Shown piece by piece: positions 36,034 to 44,708 of a DNA stretch of 64,000 nt (positions within the stretch are counted from its first letter, which is position 1; every line of letters begins with the position of its first letter). The notes below the pieces were generated by a model. The model was given only the letters and a program-made list of their open reading frames with translations. It was not told the origin of the DNA and did no database searches. A program made the translations under genes and the position numbers. The stretch is taken from assembly GCF_014672715.2 (NCBI RefSeq), contig NZ_CP058566.2, forward strand, positions 2,004,323-2,068,322, in the 5' to 3' direction. The stretch is from Dehalogenimonas etheniformans (GTDB lineage: Bacteria; Chloroflexota; Dehalococcoidia; Dehalococcoidales; Dehalococcoidaceae).

Positions 36034-36618
36034 TTATTTGCCGTGATCAACCCCATCCGCATTGAGTCGAACGAGCGTCCGCTCGATGGTATTCCAATTG
36101 AAACCTCTGCGCCTCAAGAAGTCTGTCACCTTGTGCCGCGCTTCTTCCGCCGGCAATGTTTGAAACCGCTTGAGCCGCGGCAGAGCCGCCTGGTAGGCTG
36201 CCTCTCCGTCATCGATCGTTGAAACAGCATCGTTGGCGGTGGCGGCGTCGATGCCCTTGGTTTTAAGTTCCCGTTTGATGATGTAGGCCGACCTCGGGCT
36301 ACCGGCAGCCCGGTTTTCGCTCCAGGATCTGGCGAAAGCGGCGTCGTCAATGAGGCCGGATGATTTCAACCGTTCGACCGTCGACTCGATCTCAGTCTCG
36401 CCATAACCCTTGCGGGCCAGCCGCTGCCGCATCTCGGATTCAGTGCGCGCCCGGTAACCCAGCAGTTTCAAAGCTGCCTGGTAGCAGGCATCGGCCAGTT
36501 CTTTAGGCGACCGTTCGAGGTCTTCGTTATCGATAAGCCTGGCCTTAACCATTTTCCCGGGTTGTCTCGCCAGAGGCAACTTTTCCCCCAAAAACAGTAT
36601 CGGGCGGAGGGATGCCAT
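36034..36618 (-). CDS. recX: Recombination regulator RecX
   Basis: RecX repeats are visible from about residue 45 on: LLGYRARTESEMRQRLARKGY, then GLIDDAAFARSWSENRAAGSPRSAYIIKRELKTKG. RecX binds RecA filaments and limits their growth. The start is uncertain: ATG 36618 (194 aa) is chosen as the first after recA ends. ATG 36552 is an alternative, and the frame stays open upstream inside recA. It is co-directional with and 55 bp after recA. Confidence 0.85.
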   Translation of the reverse strand: MASLRPILFLGEKLPLARQPGKMVKARLIDNEDLERSPKELADACYQAALKLLGYRARTESEMRQRLARKGYGETEIESTVERLKSSGLIDDAAFARSWSENRAAGSPRSAYIIKRELKTKGIDAATANDAVSTIDDGEAAYQAALPRLKRFQTLPAEEARHKVTDFLRRRGFNWNTIERTLVRLNADGVDHGK

Positions 36619-36673
36619 GCCTCGCGCCCGACACCAAAGGGTTTTACCTAAACTAAGAGCCTTATTTTGGAGG

Positions 36674-37696
36674 CTATTCGGTCTCGATAAAGCTTGCGTT
36701 GGTGGCCGCCGTGGCACGGATATCCTTTTCGACGGCATCCGCCGTCTCCGGGTGCTGGACGAGGAAATTCCTCGCCGACTCCCGTCCCTGCCCCAGGCGA
36801 ACATCACCATAAGAGAAGAAAGCACCGGACTTCTTGATCACGTTTGATTCGACGCCGAGGTCGATCAGGTTGCCCTCTCGGGAGATGCCCGAATCGAACA
36901 AGATGTCGAATTCGGCGCTCCTGAACGGAGGCGCCACCTTGTTTTTGACCACCCTCACCTTGACGTGGGTGCCGATGGCGGAGTTGCCGGATTTCAGCGT
37001 CTCTACCCGCCGCACGTCCAGCCGGACCGAGGCATAGAATTTAAGCGCCCGGCCACCGGGGGTGATCTCCGGGTTGCCGAAGACGATGCCCACTTTTTCG
37101 CGAAGCTGGTTGATGAAGATGACGGCGGTGCCGGTCGAACCGATGGCCGCGGTCAGTTTCCTTAAGGCCTGGCTCATCAGCCGTGCCTGCAGGCCGACGT
37201 GGGAGTCACCCATATCGCCTTCAAGCTCGGCCTTGGGCACCAGTGCGGCCACCGAGTCGATGACCACCAGGTCGGCGCCGCCGGACCTTACCAGTTTTTC
37301 GCAGATATCGAGGGCCTCTTCTCCGGTGTCAGGCTGGGCGATGTAAAGCTCATCGAGGTTGATGCCGCAGGTCTTGGCGTATTTCGGGTCGAAGGCGTGC
37401 TCTACGTCTATGTAGAAAGCCTTCCCGCCCTGCTTCTGACACTGGGCGATGATGTGCTGCGCCAGCGTGGTCTTGCCTGAACCTTCCGGACCGAAGATCT
37501 CGGTCACCCGGCCGCGGGGGATGCCCCCGACGCCCAGGGCCAGGTCCAGTGAGATGGAGCCTGTCGGGATGACGTCCACCGCGACGGTGGAGGCCGCGTC
37601 CGACAGCTTCATGATGGCGCCCTTGCCGAATTGCTTCTCGATCAGCCCGACGGCTGCTTCCAGTGCTCTTTGCTTCTCTAAGTCAATATTCGCCAT
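36674..37696 (-). CDS. recA: Recombinase RecA
   Basis: A 340-residue RecA with Walker [10 protein letters not shown] (about 69-77), the ATP-cap and L1/L2 loops ([20 protein letters not shown]) and a typical N-terminal helix. It forms filaments on single-stranded DNA, driving recombination and LexA cleavage. The usual IDAEHALDP box reads [10 protein letters not shown] promoter is visible upstream but no GAAC-N4-GTTC LexA box was found. Confidence 0.97.
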   Translation of the reverse strand: MANIDLEKQRALEAAVGLIEKQFGKGAIMKLSDAASTVAVDVIPTGSISLDLALGVGGIPRGRVTEIFGPEGSGKTTLAQHIIAQCQKQGGKAFYIDVEHAFDPKYAKTCGINLDELYIAQPDTGEEALDICEKLVRSGGADLVVIDSVAALVPKAELEGDMGDSHVGLQARLMSQALRKLTAAIGSTGTAVIFINQLREKVGIVFGNPEITPGGRALKFYASVRLDVRRVETLKSGNSAIGTHVKVRVVKNKVAPPFRSAEFDILFDSGISREGNLIDLGVESNVIKKSGAFFSYGDVRLGQGRESARNFLVQHPETADAVEKDIRATAATNASFIETE

Positions 37697-38123
37697 GTTC
37701 TTCCTTCCATCATACCATAGGCTTCAAATGCTTGTCATAACGAGGTTATGAGTCGTCGATTACCGCGTTCCCGATCCAGGATAACGGTATTTGTTTGCCT
37801 CATTTTTACCGATATCGACGGAAACAACTCCTATTTTCATATTGAAAAAGAGCCAGAAAGCGACGGCGCCGGTTTGAAACAATTCCTTGATGTCACAAAA
37901 CCAATGGGGAGGTTGAGATTCTTCACTTCGTTCAGAATGACAATAGGGTGGGACACACTGGCTATCATAGCACACGCGTACTAGAACACGCAAGCGATTT
38001 TTGTCGTTTTTAAAGGTTAGCTAAAAAATATTCCAGCGCCGGGGAGACTGTCGCAAGAATTGTCGGCCCCCACAAAGAGGACCCGGTTTTGGTAACGGAG
38101 TGGGTAAAATTCGGAGAGGCGGC
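37697..38123. other. Intergenic region upstream of recA
   Basis: 427 bp without a supported gene. On the minus strand ATGACA (37733-37738), 18 bp, TATGAT (37709-37714) is a plausible recA promoter. A dispersed repeat lies at 37913-37946, whose false translation reads CHSERSEESQ. The rest shows nothing I can name. Confidence 0.6.
37913..37946 (-). repeat. Interspersed 'HSERSEE' repeat
   Basis: The DNA ttgagattcttcacttcg then ttcagaatgacaa is a common dispersed bacterial repeat recognised by its spurious HSERSEES translation. Its origin and mobility are unclear. Confidence 0.7.
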
Positions 38124-38378
38124 TCAGGCTATTATAAACACCCTATCGCCAGGGCGAACCCGTTCCAAGACTTTAATGCCTACCGATTGTCCGGCGCCGG
38201 CTGCTGCGACTTCTTCTCGATCGATTTGCATCGATTCGACGGTCTGCGCTAGATCTGTGGTGTGTCCTTCAATGTGGATCCGATCGCCCTTCTTCAGGGA
38301 GTCGATCAGATCGATGCCAGCCACCCCAAGGTGCGAAAAGTAATCACTTACTGTGCCAACCATCGTTTCATCAGCCAT
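38124..38378 (-). CDS. Translation elongation factor-like (EF-Tu domain 2-like) small protein
   Basis: An 84-residue protein with GTVSDYFSHLGVAGIDL, LKKGDRIHIEGHTTD and GIKVLERVRPGDRVFII. This is the beta-barrel pattern of EF-Tu domain 2 without any GTPase. Stand-alone versions are widespread and uncharacterised. GGAGGG precedes the ATG. Confidence 0.8.
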   Translation of the reverse strand: MADETMVGTVSDYFSHLGVAGIDLIDSLKKGDRIHIEGHTTDLAQTVESMQIDREEVAAAGAGQSVGIKVLERVRPGDRVFIIA

Positions 38379-38454
38379 CTTTGCCCTCCGTATTCAAAAC
38401 CATATTTATCTCGATCAGAATCCGAAAACAGAGGATCTTCAACAACATCTTTCT

Positions 38455-38625
38455 TCAAGTTCCTTTTTTCGAGGGGAACCAGGAGTAACCGTCATAGTTC
38501 CATAAAACGCGTTTACACTGCGGACAGAGGAGAGTTATCCGGTTTCCATCCTGTTCCTTGACGCCTTTGACCAGGGATTTGCAGAGTGGGCAGTAGGTTT
38601 TTTGCGTTGTAAGTTTCATCGCCAT
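38455..38625 (-). CDS. Small zinc-ribbon protein (56 aa)
   Basis: A short ORF, MAMKLTTQKTYCPLCKSLVK to WFPSKKGT, with paired CPLC and CPQC motifs forming one zinc ribbon and a Trp/Tyr-rich tail (LWNYDGYSWF). AAGGGG lies 5-6 nt before ATG 38625. No specific function is known. It lies 76 bp upstream of the EF-Tu-like gene on the same strand. Confidence 0.65.
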   Translation of the reverse strand: MAMKLTTQKTYCPLCKSLVKGVKEQDGNRITLLCPQCKRVLWNYDGYSWFPSKKGT

Positions 38626-38845
38626 TTACCCCTTTATAATTCTAACCCATCCATCAATAGCGGATTGGCCTGAAAAATCCTGATTTCATACGTCCGCAAG
38701 TTGTTCCTAATCAATTTTCTGGTCGCAAATACGTAATCAACCTGGCAATATTAAGCGAACAAGTTGATGAATTTTGGTACTCCTACGGATTTTATATTGG
38801 TTTGTCATCCTTTATTATGACTTCAAAATTGCGAGGAGGGGTTGA

Positions 38846-39787
38846 ATGAAACGGGCACTTTTGGTCATGATGGCAGCGGCAATAATATGCATCGGAGGGG
38901 CTGTGCCTGTCTCAGCCCACGACGGATGGATACAGAGCAATGTATCCAGGGTAACCACCGGGGACATGGTCTACATCGACATGCCGTTCGGTAATCACCA
39001 GAATATGCATCGCGACTACCTGATCTACGGATCGAAGTGGGATCTTACGGCATCAACGTTCGTACTCCACACTCCTGACAAAAGGACTACGGATTTGGGC
39101 GACAGGGTTATCGATGTCGGGAAAGACGAAACAAAAATAATCGGCGGGGTCCAGTACACGGATAAAAACGGGTATCTGGTGACTTCGTTCCAAACGGACA
39201 AAAAAGGAATATATATCGTAGACGCCAGACAAGATACTGTCGTAAGTTATGCTCCCGAACGGTCCATAAAATGTGCCAAATCAATAGTCGGATCTGTCGA
39301 AGGATCCACAAAAAGCAATCCTGCCTTGAATGGTTTTGATCAGACCCTTGGCCAGGTGCTCGAAATTATTCCCTTGAAGGACACCACCAATCTCAGAGTG
39401 GGAGATACGTTGCCATTCCAGGTATTGTATAAAGGCGAACCTCTTACGGATGGTCATGTCAGCGTAATTCCCCGGGGGACTGTTCTCCCGGAAATGGGAA
39501 CTCCAAATCCCTTTGACCTGATGACGGACTCCGAGGGTAAAGCCAGTTTCACTTTTACTGAAGCGAACTACCATCTCATTGTGGTCCATGTCGAAACCGA
39601 TGAGAGCGGCGTTTTAAACGGAAAATCGTACTCGTTCACGAAATATACCGGCGATTTAACGGTAATCGTGAGCCCCGCACCATTACAGGATTCGGGCAAC
39701 CGGAATTGGTTCACCAGGGCAATCGACAATGTTCGAGGGTTTTTTCAAACCATAAGCCTGTCCATCGGCAATTTTTTCAGCAGATAG
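38846..39787 (+). CDS. Exported DUF4198 family protein
   Basis: A 313-residue protein. A signal peptide MKRALLVMMAAAIICIGG ends near VSAHDGW. A DUF4198-type beta-sandwich follows (HDGWIQ..., periplasmic metal-uptake-like fold), with a second Ig-like domain (DTLPFQVLYKGEPLTDGHVSV) and an amphipathic C-terminal helix. DUF4198 proteins are often near nickel or cobalt transport genes, but none is here. AGGAGGGG precedes the ATG. Confidence 0.75.
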   Translation: MKRALLVMMAAAIICIGGAVPVSAHDGWIQSNVSRVTTGDMVYIDMPFGNHQNMHRDYLIYGSKWDLTASTFVLHTPDKRTTDLGDRVIDVGKDETKIIGGVQYTDKNGYLVTSFQTDKKGIYIVDARQDTVVSYAPERSIKCAKSIVGSVEGSTKSNPALNGFDQTLGQVLEIIPLKDTTNLRVGDTLPFQVLYKGEPLTDGHVSVIPRGTVLPEMGTPNPFDLMTDSEGKASFTFTEANYHLIVVHVETDESGVLNGKSYSFTKYTGDLTVIVSPAPLQDSGNRNWFTRAIDNVRGFFQTISLSIGNFFSR

Positions 39788-39823
39788 AATCATAAACTAG
39801 AATTGATGTGGCGTTTGAAGTCA

Positions 39824-39853
39824 ACAAGCCGAGGGTAATTACCCTCGGCTTGT
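39824..39853. terminator. Bidirectional hairpin terminator
   Basis: A perfect 30-nt palindrome, ACAAGCCGAGGGTAA and its complement, between the convergent DUF4198 and VOC genes. T-runs are weak on both sides. Confidence 0.6.
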
Positions 39854-39883
39854 CAGCTTTCAATTAGAAAACGTAAACCGCGG

Positions 39884-40234
39884 TTACACCACCACGTCCT
39901 GGATCAGACCGATGACGTTGTTGTCCGCGTCGCGCACTCTGGCGACGAGTTTGCCCCGCCCCACATCGATAACTTCCTGTTCAATTCGAGCACCAGAAGC
40001 AACCAGAGACTTCAAGCTCTTCTTGATATCGCTGACCTGCCAGTAGATAGTTGCCCCGGTCATTCCCTTGGCGTGTCCGGCCGGGTCCAGGCCGATCTCC
40101 TGGTCGCCGTCGCGAAAACCGACATAGTACGACTGGTCCGTATACGGAGGTACCCCCAGCAGGCTGGTATAGAGCGACTTGGCTTTTGCGATGTCTCTGA
40201 CAGGGAAGATTATCGTCTTTATGCCAAAGTTCAT
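39884..40234 (-). CDS. VOC family (glyoxalase/bleomycin-resistance-like) protein
   Basis: A 116-residue vicinal-oxygen-chelate fold: TIIFPVRDIAKAKSLYTSLL, GFRDGDQEIGL, then VRDADNNVIGLIQD. These are the two beta-alpha-beta-beta-beta modules. The metal-ligand set is incomplete by eye and the substrate is unknown. AGGAGT precedes the start. Confidence 0.85.
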   Translation of the reverse strand: MNFGIKTIIFPVRDIAKAKSLYTSLLGVPPYTDQSYYVGFRDGDQEIGLDPAGHAKGMTGATIYWQVSDIKKSLKSLVASGARIEQEVIDVGRGKLVARVRDADNNVIGLIQDVVV

Positions 40235-40455
40235 AACTCCTCCTAACCGAGCGGCGTCAGGTTCCAGAAGGCCGGCTGCCTAAATAATAACATTTACTAA
40301 ATTGTTTTTGTCATCTTTTCTCAGAAGATTGGCAGACCACGATACTCTTCAAAAATAGGGGCTTCTCTCCGCCCGAACGAGTAGTTCTACGGATACAAAA
40401 AGTTCAGGTAACGGGATATTGTCTTAATCGGAAAAAACAAACTAGGAGGAATAGC

Positions 40456-41043
40456 ATGTCCAAAGGTCGAGTCCTGAAATGGTCAGGATTGATATCGTTA
40501 ATGGTGGTTTTAGGCACCCTGCTCACCGCTACGCCGGTACTAGCCGGTAACGGGAAGATGTGGGGTGGAGGTGGTGGAGGTGGAAGCGGCGGCGGTGGCG
40601 CTGTGCTCACCCAGGTTGAAAAAGACTGGCTAGTACACATGAGGGAAGAAGAGAAGCTTGCCAGGGATGTTTACCTGACCCTTTACGCCAAATGGGGAGC
40701 AGCCACATTCAGCAATATCTCGTCCAGCGAACAGAGGCATACGGACGCCGTTGAAAGCCTCCTGGATAAATATGGCATAGCTGATCCTGTAACCAATGAA
40801 AACATTTTAGGCCAGTTCACGGCATCCTCGGGCTTCAATGAATTGTACGCCGCGCTGGTTGATCGCGGTATGTCGTCATTGAACGAGGCATTTAAAGTAG
40901 GAGTGGATATCGAGGTTCTTGATATTGGGGATCTTCAGGAAGCGATATCTCTCACTACCCACACTGACATACAAAATGTATATGGCAACCTGCTCAATGG
41001 CTCGTATAATCACCTCGCGGCGTTCACATCCAAGGTAAGATAG
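40456..41043 (+). CDS. Exported DUF2202 ferritin-like protein
   Basis: A 195-residue protein: a signal peptide (to about ATPVLAG, residue 31), a glycine linker GGGGGGGSGGGG (about 38-49), and a four-helix DUF2202 domain. EEEKLARDVYLTLYAKWG, EQRHTDAVESLL and NHLAAF supply possible di-iron Glu/His ligands. A role in metal or oxidant handling outside the membrane is inferred from the fold. AGGAGG precedes the ATG. Confidence 0.85.
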   Translation: MSKGRVLKWSGLISLMVVLGTLLTATPVLAGNGKMWGGGGGGGSGGGGAVLTQVEKDWLVHMREEEKLARDVYLTLYAKWGAATFSNISSSEQRHTDAVESLLDKYGIADPVTNENILGQFTASSGFNELYAALVDRGMSSLNEAFKVGVDIEVLDIGDLQEAISLTTHTDIQNVYGNLLNGSYNHLAAFTSKVR

Positions 41044-41066
41044 TCGAAAATACAGGCACAAGGGAG

Positions 41067-41103
41067 AGAGGGACACGTTTGAAAACGTGCCCCTCTGATT
41101 TTT
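41067..41103 (+). terminator. Terminator after the DUF2202 gene
   Basis: AGAGGGACACGTTT-GA-AAACGTGCCCCTCT with one mismatch, then GATTTTT. Confidence 0.8.
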
Positions 41104-41304
41104 CTCGACCTGTCGCCATACTCCTACATAATCGCAGCTTAAAACCTCGCCGAACATAGAAGCCGTCGGCACCGTCGGCGTTTACGAAGTCATTCCGATG
41201 TAACCGTTAGAAAATCTGGGTTTCTCCCGCAACTCTCATGACAACCATGAAGCAACTAGCGGTCTGAATCATCCCGGCCGTTTACAGATCCCGGTAGTAT
41301 CCGT

Positions 41305-41496
41305 CTATTTAGCTTCTGTCTGATCCTCGATCGGTGCGGTTGGTGCGTTGGTTCTGACAGAATCAATTCCGTTGAGAAGACTCCCCTTCGTGGTATACCC
41401 TTCTCCAGAGTCAGCTATAATATTCCCGTTCTGGTGGCGGAGCCTCCACCGGAATTCGCCCTTTTTATCTTGAAACAGTTCAAAGGTAGCCGCCAT
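41305..41496 (-). CDS. DUF1508 (YegP-like) protein
   Basis: ATG 41496 with AGGAG upstream gives 63 residues. A single DUF1508 unit is visible: ATFELFQDKKGEFRWRLRHQ, then NGNIIADSGEGYTTKGSLLNG. It is about 80 percent alike to the N-terminus of the neighbouring 262-aa protein, so the two are local paralogues. Function unknown. Confidence 0.85.
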   Translation of the reverse strand: MAATFELFQDKKGEFRWRLRHQNGNIIADSGEGYTTKGSLLNGIDSVRTNAPTAPIEDQTEAK

Positions 41497-41553
41497 TCTC
41501 ACATACTCCTAATGTCTATTTTGCATCTCGATAAAAATCCGCCTGATAATGGG

Positions 41554-42342
41554 TTATCCGTTTAATAATATGATCCCGGCAGCCAACACAAAAAAAGCGG
41601 CCGCTACTATTATGGCGACCAAGGTAACCAGATCATTTTCGAGTAATTCCTGTTTTCGCGGGGCAGTCCGAACAGCCGCCTTCGGCGCACTTTGTGAAGC
41701 ATTTGGAACCGCAGCCCTGGAGTCCGCACCCGAAGCCGGTCTGTCAGCAGGCTTGGAGGGTTGAGGTTCATTAGCCGGGCGCACATAGGCCTCTGATGCT
41801 TGACCCGAGGCAGTGTCAAAAGGTGCTTCATTAGTCTGCGACGATTGGGCCGGTGCTATATTTTTTACGGATTCCGACATTTGATCGCTAACTACTTTTT
41901 CGCCTGCAACATCTGAGGTTAATTGTGCAGCCTCGACCCTGGGGCTTTCGGTTGACAGTTGAGGTTCATTAGCCGGGCGCACATAGGCCTCTGATGCTTG
42001 ACCCGAAGTAGTGCCAATTGGCACTTCACTAGTCTGCGACGATTGAGCCGGTGCTATATTTTTTACGGATTCCGACATTTGATCGCTAACTACTTTTTCG
42101 CCTGCAACATCTGAAGTTAATTGTGCAGCAACGACCCTGGGGCTTTCGGTTGACCGGGAGATATTCTTGTCGGATACGTTGGCTAATGAAACATTTTTCT
42201 TTACCGATTCGATTCCATTGATAGCGGCAGCTTTCGTCGAATAACCTTCTGCAGAATCGGCGATGATATTTCCATTCTGGTGCCGGAGTCTCCATCGGAA
42301 TTCGCCGGCTCTGTCTTTAAACAATTCAAATTTAGCCGTCAT
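41554..42342 (-). CDS. DUF1508 protein with tandem 66-residue repeat and C-terminal membrane anchor
   Basis: A 262-residue protein. DUF1508 is at residues 1-55. Two nearly identical 66-residue units follow at 64-129 and 130-195, each starting STESPRV and ending RPANEPQ. A Pro/Ala/Ser linker and a membrane helix (about 240-260, LVTLVAIIVAAAFFVLAAG) complete it. The helix is preceded by charged residues, so the DUF1508 domain and the repeats may sit on the cytoplasmic side. Topology is unproven. GAGGAGG precedes the ATG. Function unknown. Confidence 0.8.
   Translation of the reverse strand: MTAKFELFKDRAGEFRWRLRHQNGNIIADSAEGYSTKAAAINGIESVKKNVSLANVSDKNISRSTESPRVVAAQLTSDVAGEKVVSDQMSESVKNIAPAQSSQTSEVPIGTTSGQASEAYVRPANEPQLSTESPRVEAAQLTSDVAGEKVVSDQMSESVKNIAPAQSSQTNEAPFDTASGQASEAYVRPANEPQPSKPADRPASGADSRAAVPNASQSAPKAAVRTAPRKQELLENDLVTLVAIIVAAAFFVLAAGIILLNG
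41758..42153 (-). repeat. 198-bp direct tandem repeat within the DUF1508 gene
   Basis: Two copies, 41956-42153 and 41758-41955, nearly identical in DNA. They differ at a handful of codons (for example V/E, S/N, I/F, G/D). They look like a recent in-frame duplication. Confidence 0.9.
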
Positions 42343-42505
42343 GATATTCCTCCTCGATCTCTTTCTTGCTCGGCAGTAATGATGTTGGAAGTGACATCGT
42401 TATGAGTGACCGATCATGGGTATCGATTCTCAGTGTCAGGTATGCACTGGGCGCCCGGGATTTTGATTTCCCGGGCATCCAACAGCAGAAGTGTGAAAAA
42501 ATGAC

Positions 42506-42913
42506 CTAGTAGGTAACTATCCGGGGCAACTCTTTGGCTTGCTTCACCCAATCAGTCACGGCTGAGAGAACAGGCATACGACGGACAAGCTTTTTTTCCA
42601 TATTGACTTCAGTCAACTTGGCGAGGAGATTGTCAGGCTTGCGTTGGGCTAATTCCTTGACGGTGTCGACCCCCGCAGCCTCCAACAAGTCGCTGAACTC
42701 CTCACCAACTCCCTTGATGCGGAAGAGATCTGCCCGGTTGACCCACTCCAATATAGATACTTCACCGATGCCTGTCTTTTCCGCAATTTCCTTCCGTCCT
42801 TTTGGTGAGGCTCCCATTTCCAGTAATTTCTCGACAGTCTTGATGCCGACCGTATTCAGTTTTTCTGCGTTCTTCGGCCCAATTCCCTCGATCTCAGAGA
42901 TACTTGCCATCAT
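42506..42913 (-). CDS. DUF4332 helix-hairpin-helix protein
   Basis: A 135-residue protein with two helix-hairpin-helix units, EIEGIGPKNAEKLNTVGIKT and RIKGVGEEFSDLLEAAGVDT, the DUF4332 layout. It probably binds DNA or RNA non-specifically. AGGAGG lies just before the adjacent ATGs at 42913 and 42910; the second has the better spacing. Confidence 0.85.
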   Translation of the reverse strand: MMASISEIEGIGPKNAEKLNTVGIKTVEKLLEMGASPKGRKEIAEKTGIGEVSILEWVNRADLFRIKGVGEEFSDLLEAAGVDTVKELAQRKPDNLLAKLTEVNMEKKLVRRMPVLSAVTDWVKQAKELPRIVTY

Positions 42914-42944
42914 TTTCCTCCTTTTTATTGCACAGCCAGTTTAC

Positions 42945-43415
42945 CTAGCGTAGCTCTGAAGTACAGTTGGGGCAGCGCGTAGCCTTGATCGGGATGGATG
43001 TCGTGCAGTAGGGGCAGTCCTTGGTAGTCGGAACGGCCGGAGCGGCGGCGGCAGCCTTCTTGGCGGCTTCGCGGGCGGCGATCATATTGAGAGGCTTGAC
43101 CACCACGAAGAAGATGGCGGCAGCGACGATCAAAAAGCTGATGATGACATTAATAAAAACACCGAAGTTCATAGTGACAGCCCCCGCGGCCTGAGCGGCG
43201 GCCAAGGAATCATAAGGTCCGGCGGTGGCACCTTCCTTAAGAACGGCATACATGTTGGTGAAATCGACACCTCCAAGGAGCATGCCGATAGGCGGCATCA
43301 GGATGTCCTTGACGAAAGAGTTGATAACGGCACCGAACGCCGCACCGATGACGATACCAACAGCCAGGTCGACGACGTTGCCGCGCATGATGAAGGTCCG
43401 GAATTCTTTGAGCAT
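42945..43415 (-). CDS. mscL: Large-conductance mechanosensitive channel with C-terminal zinc ribbon
   Basis: A 156-residue MscL: N-terminal [20 protein letters not shown], two membrane helices (about 15-45 and 85-110) and the pore helix [16 protein letters not shown]. It releases solutes on osmotic down-shock. An added tail after an Ala-rich stretch carries CPYC...CPNC, a zinc ribbon absent from E. coli MscL. AAGGAGG precedes the ATG. Confidence 0.92.
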   Translation of the reverse strand: MLKEFRTFIMRGNVVDLAVGIVIGAAFGAVINSFVKDILMPPIGMLLGGVDFTNMYAVLKEGATAGPYDSLAAAQAAGAVTMNFGVFINVIISFLIVAAAIFFVVVKPLNMIAAREAAKKAAAAAPAVPTTKDCPYCTTSIPIKATRCPNCTSELR

Positions 43416-43592
43416 TTAACCTCCTTCTATATATTTCCCAATAAATCATATGCCTGGCTAACAGCGCTAACAAGATATCTAATCATCACTAAACTTAACT
43501 AAACATTACCATTTTCCCTAGAAACACTTTTATCAATATGAAGAATCTGTTTACCGTCACCCAAGCACCCTGTGAACGGATGAGTATTTCCC

Positions 43593-43627
43593 AAAACAAA
43601 ACGGGAGGCTTTTTGAGCCTCCCGTTT
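43593..43627 (-). terminator. Rho-independent terminator for the 43650-44075 lipoprotein gene
   Basis: AAACGGGAGGCT-TTTTG-AGCCTCCCGTTT, with TTTTGTTTTGG on the minus strand. Confidence 0.85.
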
Positions 43628-43649
43628 CTCTTGTCTTTAAAAGATTCAG

Positions 43650-44075
43650 TCAATCCATGGTCGCGGAAAAGAATGCAGTTACGGTTTCGTCTGAATTCAA
43701 AACGATGGTGGTGCTGGCCGAGCGGGTATCGGTAACGGCGCCAAGCCAAAGGTTAAACGTCCAGTGTATATCACCAATGGCGCTTAAATTAACAACGGTC
43801 CCCTTTGGGTAGGTATATTTGCCGGCAGCAGGGGTGGTCTGGCCGCCACCTTCGATCAACATCGTCAGAGTGACATTGGAGACAGCGGGCGAAGTTGTCG
43901 TTGTCACGAGGTGGGAAGTGGTCGGGACCACGGTGTTCTGGTTTCCTTGCGTTGCCGGAGGGTTGGTTCCGCCTGAGGAGCACCCCAAGGACACTAAACT
44001 CAAGATCAAAATCGAAGAGATCGCCAGGATAAAATTGCTTCTCAAATCGCTTCCAAACTTGCCATCTAGCGGCAA
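43650..44075 (-). CDS. Lipoprotein with divergent InlB B-repeat-like domain
   Basis: A 141-residue protein with a lipoprotein signal (NFILAISSILILSLVSLGC, Cys near 32) and a Thr/Pro linker. One beta domain, YPKGTVVNLSAI to SDETVTAFF, follows the divergent InlB B-repeat pattern of surface proteins. Probably an exported surface protein of unknown binding role. Confidence 0.75.
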   Translation of the reverse strand: MPLDGKFGSDLRSNFILAISSILILSLVSLGCSSGGTNPPATQGNQNTVVPTTSHLVTTTTSPAVSNVTLTMLIEGGGQTTPAAGKYTYPKGTVVNLSAIGDIHWTFNLWLGAVTDTRSASTTIVLNSDETVTAFFSATMD

Positions 44076-44205
44076 TTTTTATTAACGATCATTATATCGC
44101 ATTTTGGCCTTGGTGGCGATTTCTGGCCATTGGACGCCATCAGCTTGCCGGAACAATCCTGTCCTGTCCTTGCAGAGCTGGAACTTGTAATTGGATAACG
44201 GGCCG

Positions 44206-44217
44206 AAAGTATACTTT
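44206..44217. promoter_or_regulatory. Palindrome AAAGTATACTTT, copy 1
   Basis: A perfect 12-bp palindrome just downstream of the receiver-domain gene, identical to 44682-44693. Possible operator. Confidence 0.35.
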
Positions 44218-44234
44218 TAAAAAAGAATGGAGCC

Positions 44235-44603
44235 TCAATTAGTCCTGACTGCCTGGAATATTGCAGGTATTAAATCCTCGGCTACATCGTCTTTAAGCAC
44301 ATAGCCAAGAGCGCCAAGTCTGTAGGCTGCTTCCTTGCATGCCTTTTCGGCGATTGATGTGACTAAAATAGCCTTAGTGGGCAAACATTTTGCCCGTATA
44401 TGATTCAAGACTTCAAGCCCGTTTAAACCGGGCATCCGAACATCCGAGAGCAATATATCGGGACGCAATTTTTCTAGGGCTATAACCGCATCAGTCCCAT
44501 TTGAGGCATCCCCAACAACCTCGACGCCGTCTTCAGTCTCCAGAAAGCACTTTAAGGCGCTTCTTACTGCCGGGTGATCATCTGCAATCAGTATCTTGAT
44601 CAT
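44235..44603 (-). CDS. Stand-alone response-regulator receiver protein (NarL-type)
   Basis: ATG 44603 with GGGGAG upstream gives 122 residues, a complete receiver domain: D8/D9, phosphoacceptor D54 (LLSDVRMPG), T82/S83 and K104. It ends right after the last helix, with no output domain. The sequence style is NarL/FixJ. The divergent gene at 44709 carries a NarL-type HTH but no receiver, so the two may act as a split regulator. That is inference from context. Confidence 0.9.
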   Translation of the reverse strand: MIKILIADDHPAVRSALKCFLETEDGVEVVGDASNGTDAVIALEKLRPDILLSDVRMPGLNGLEVLNHIRAKCLPTKAILVTSIAEKACKEAAYRLGALGYVLKDDVAEDLIPAIFQAVRTN

Positions 44604-44681
44604 CTCAACTCCCCGATGCTTATTAAGGCTCAACTTTGCGATTCGATGGTATAATATCCAAAGAGTTAAAAATATGGGTCT

Positions 44682-44693
44682 AAAGTATACTTT
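44682..44693. promoter_or_regulatory. Palindrome AAAGTATACTTT, copy 2
   Basis: The same 12-bp palindrome as at 44206-44217, 15 bp before the ATG of the LuxR-type regulator and in the divergent promoter region (TATAAT at 44650-44655). Confidence 0.4.
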
Positions 44694-44708
44694 TTGAAGA
44701 GGAAAGCC

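Noticed and set aside
36619..36825. RecX frame extending into recA
   Set aside because: The upstream 69 codons are basic, low-complexity antisense-like sequence overlapping recA; later ATGs fit the family better.
37697..37800. LexA/SOS box upstream of recA
   Set aside because: No GAAC-N4-GTTC or related dyad found near the predicted promoter.
37760..37993. 77-codon minus-strand frame with CHSERSEESQ
   Set aside because: Known false translation of a dispersed DNA repeat, not a protein.
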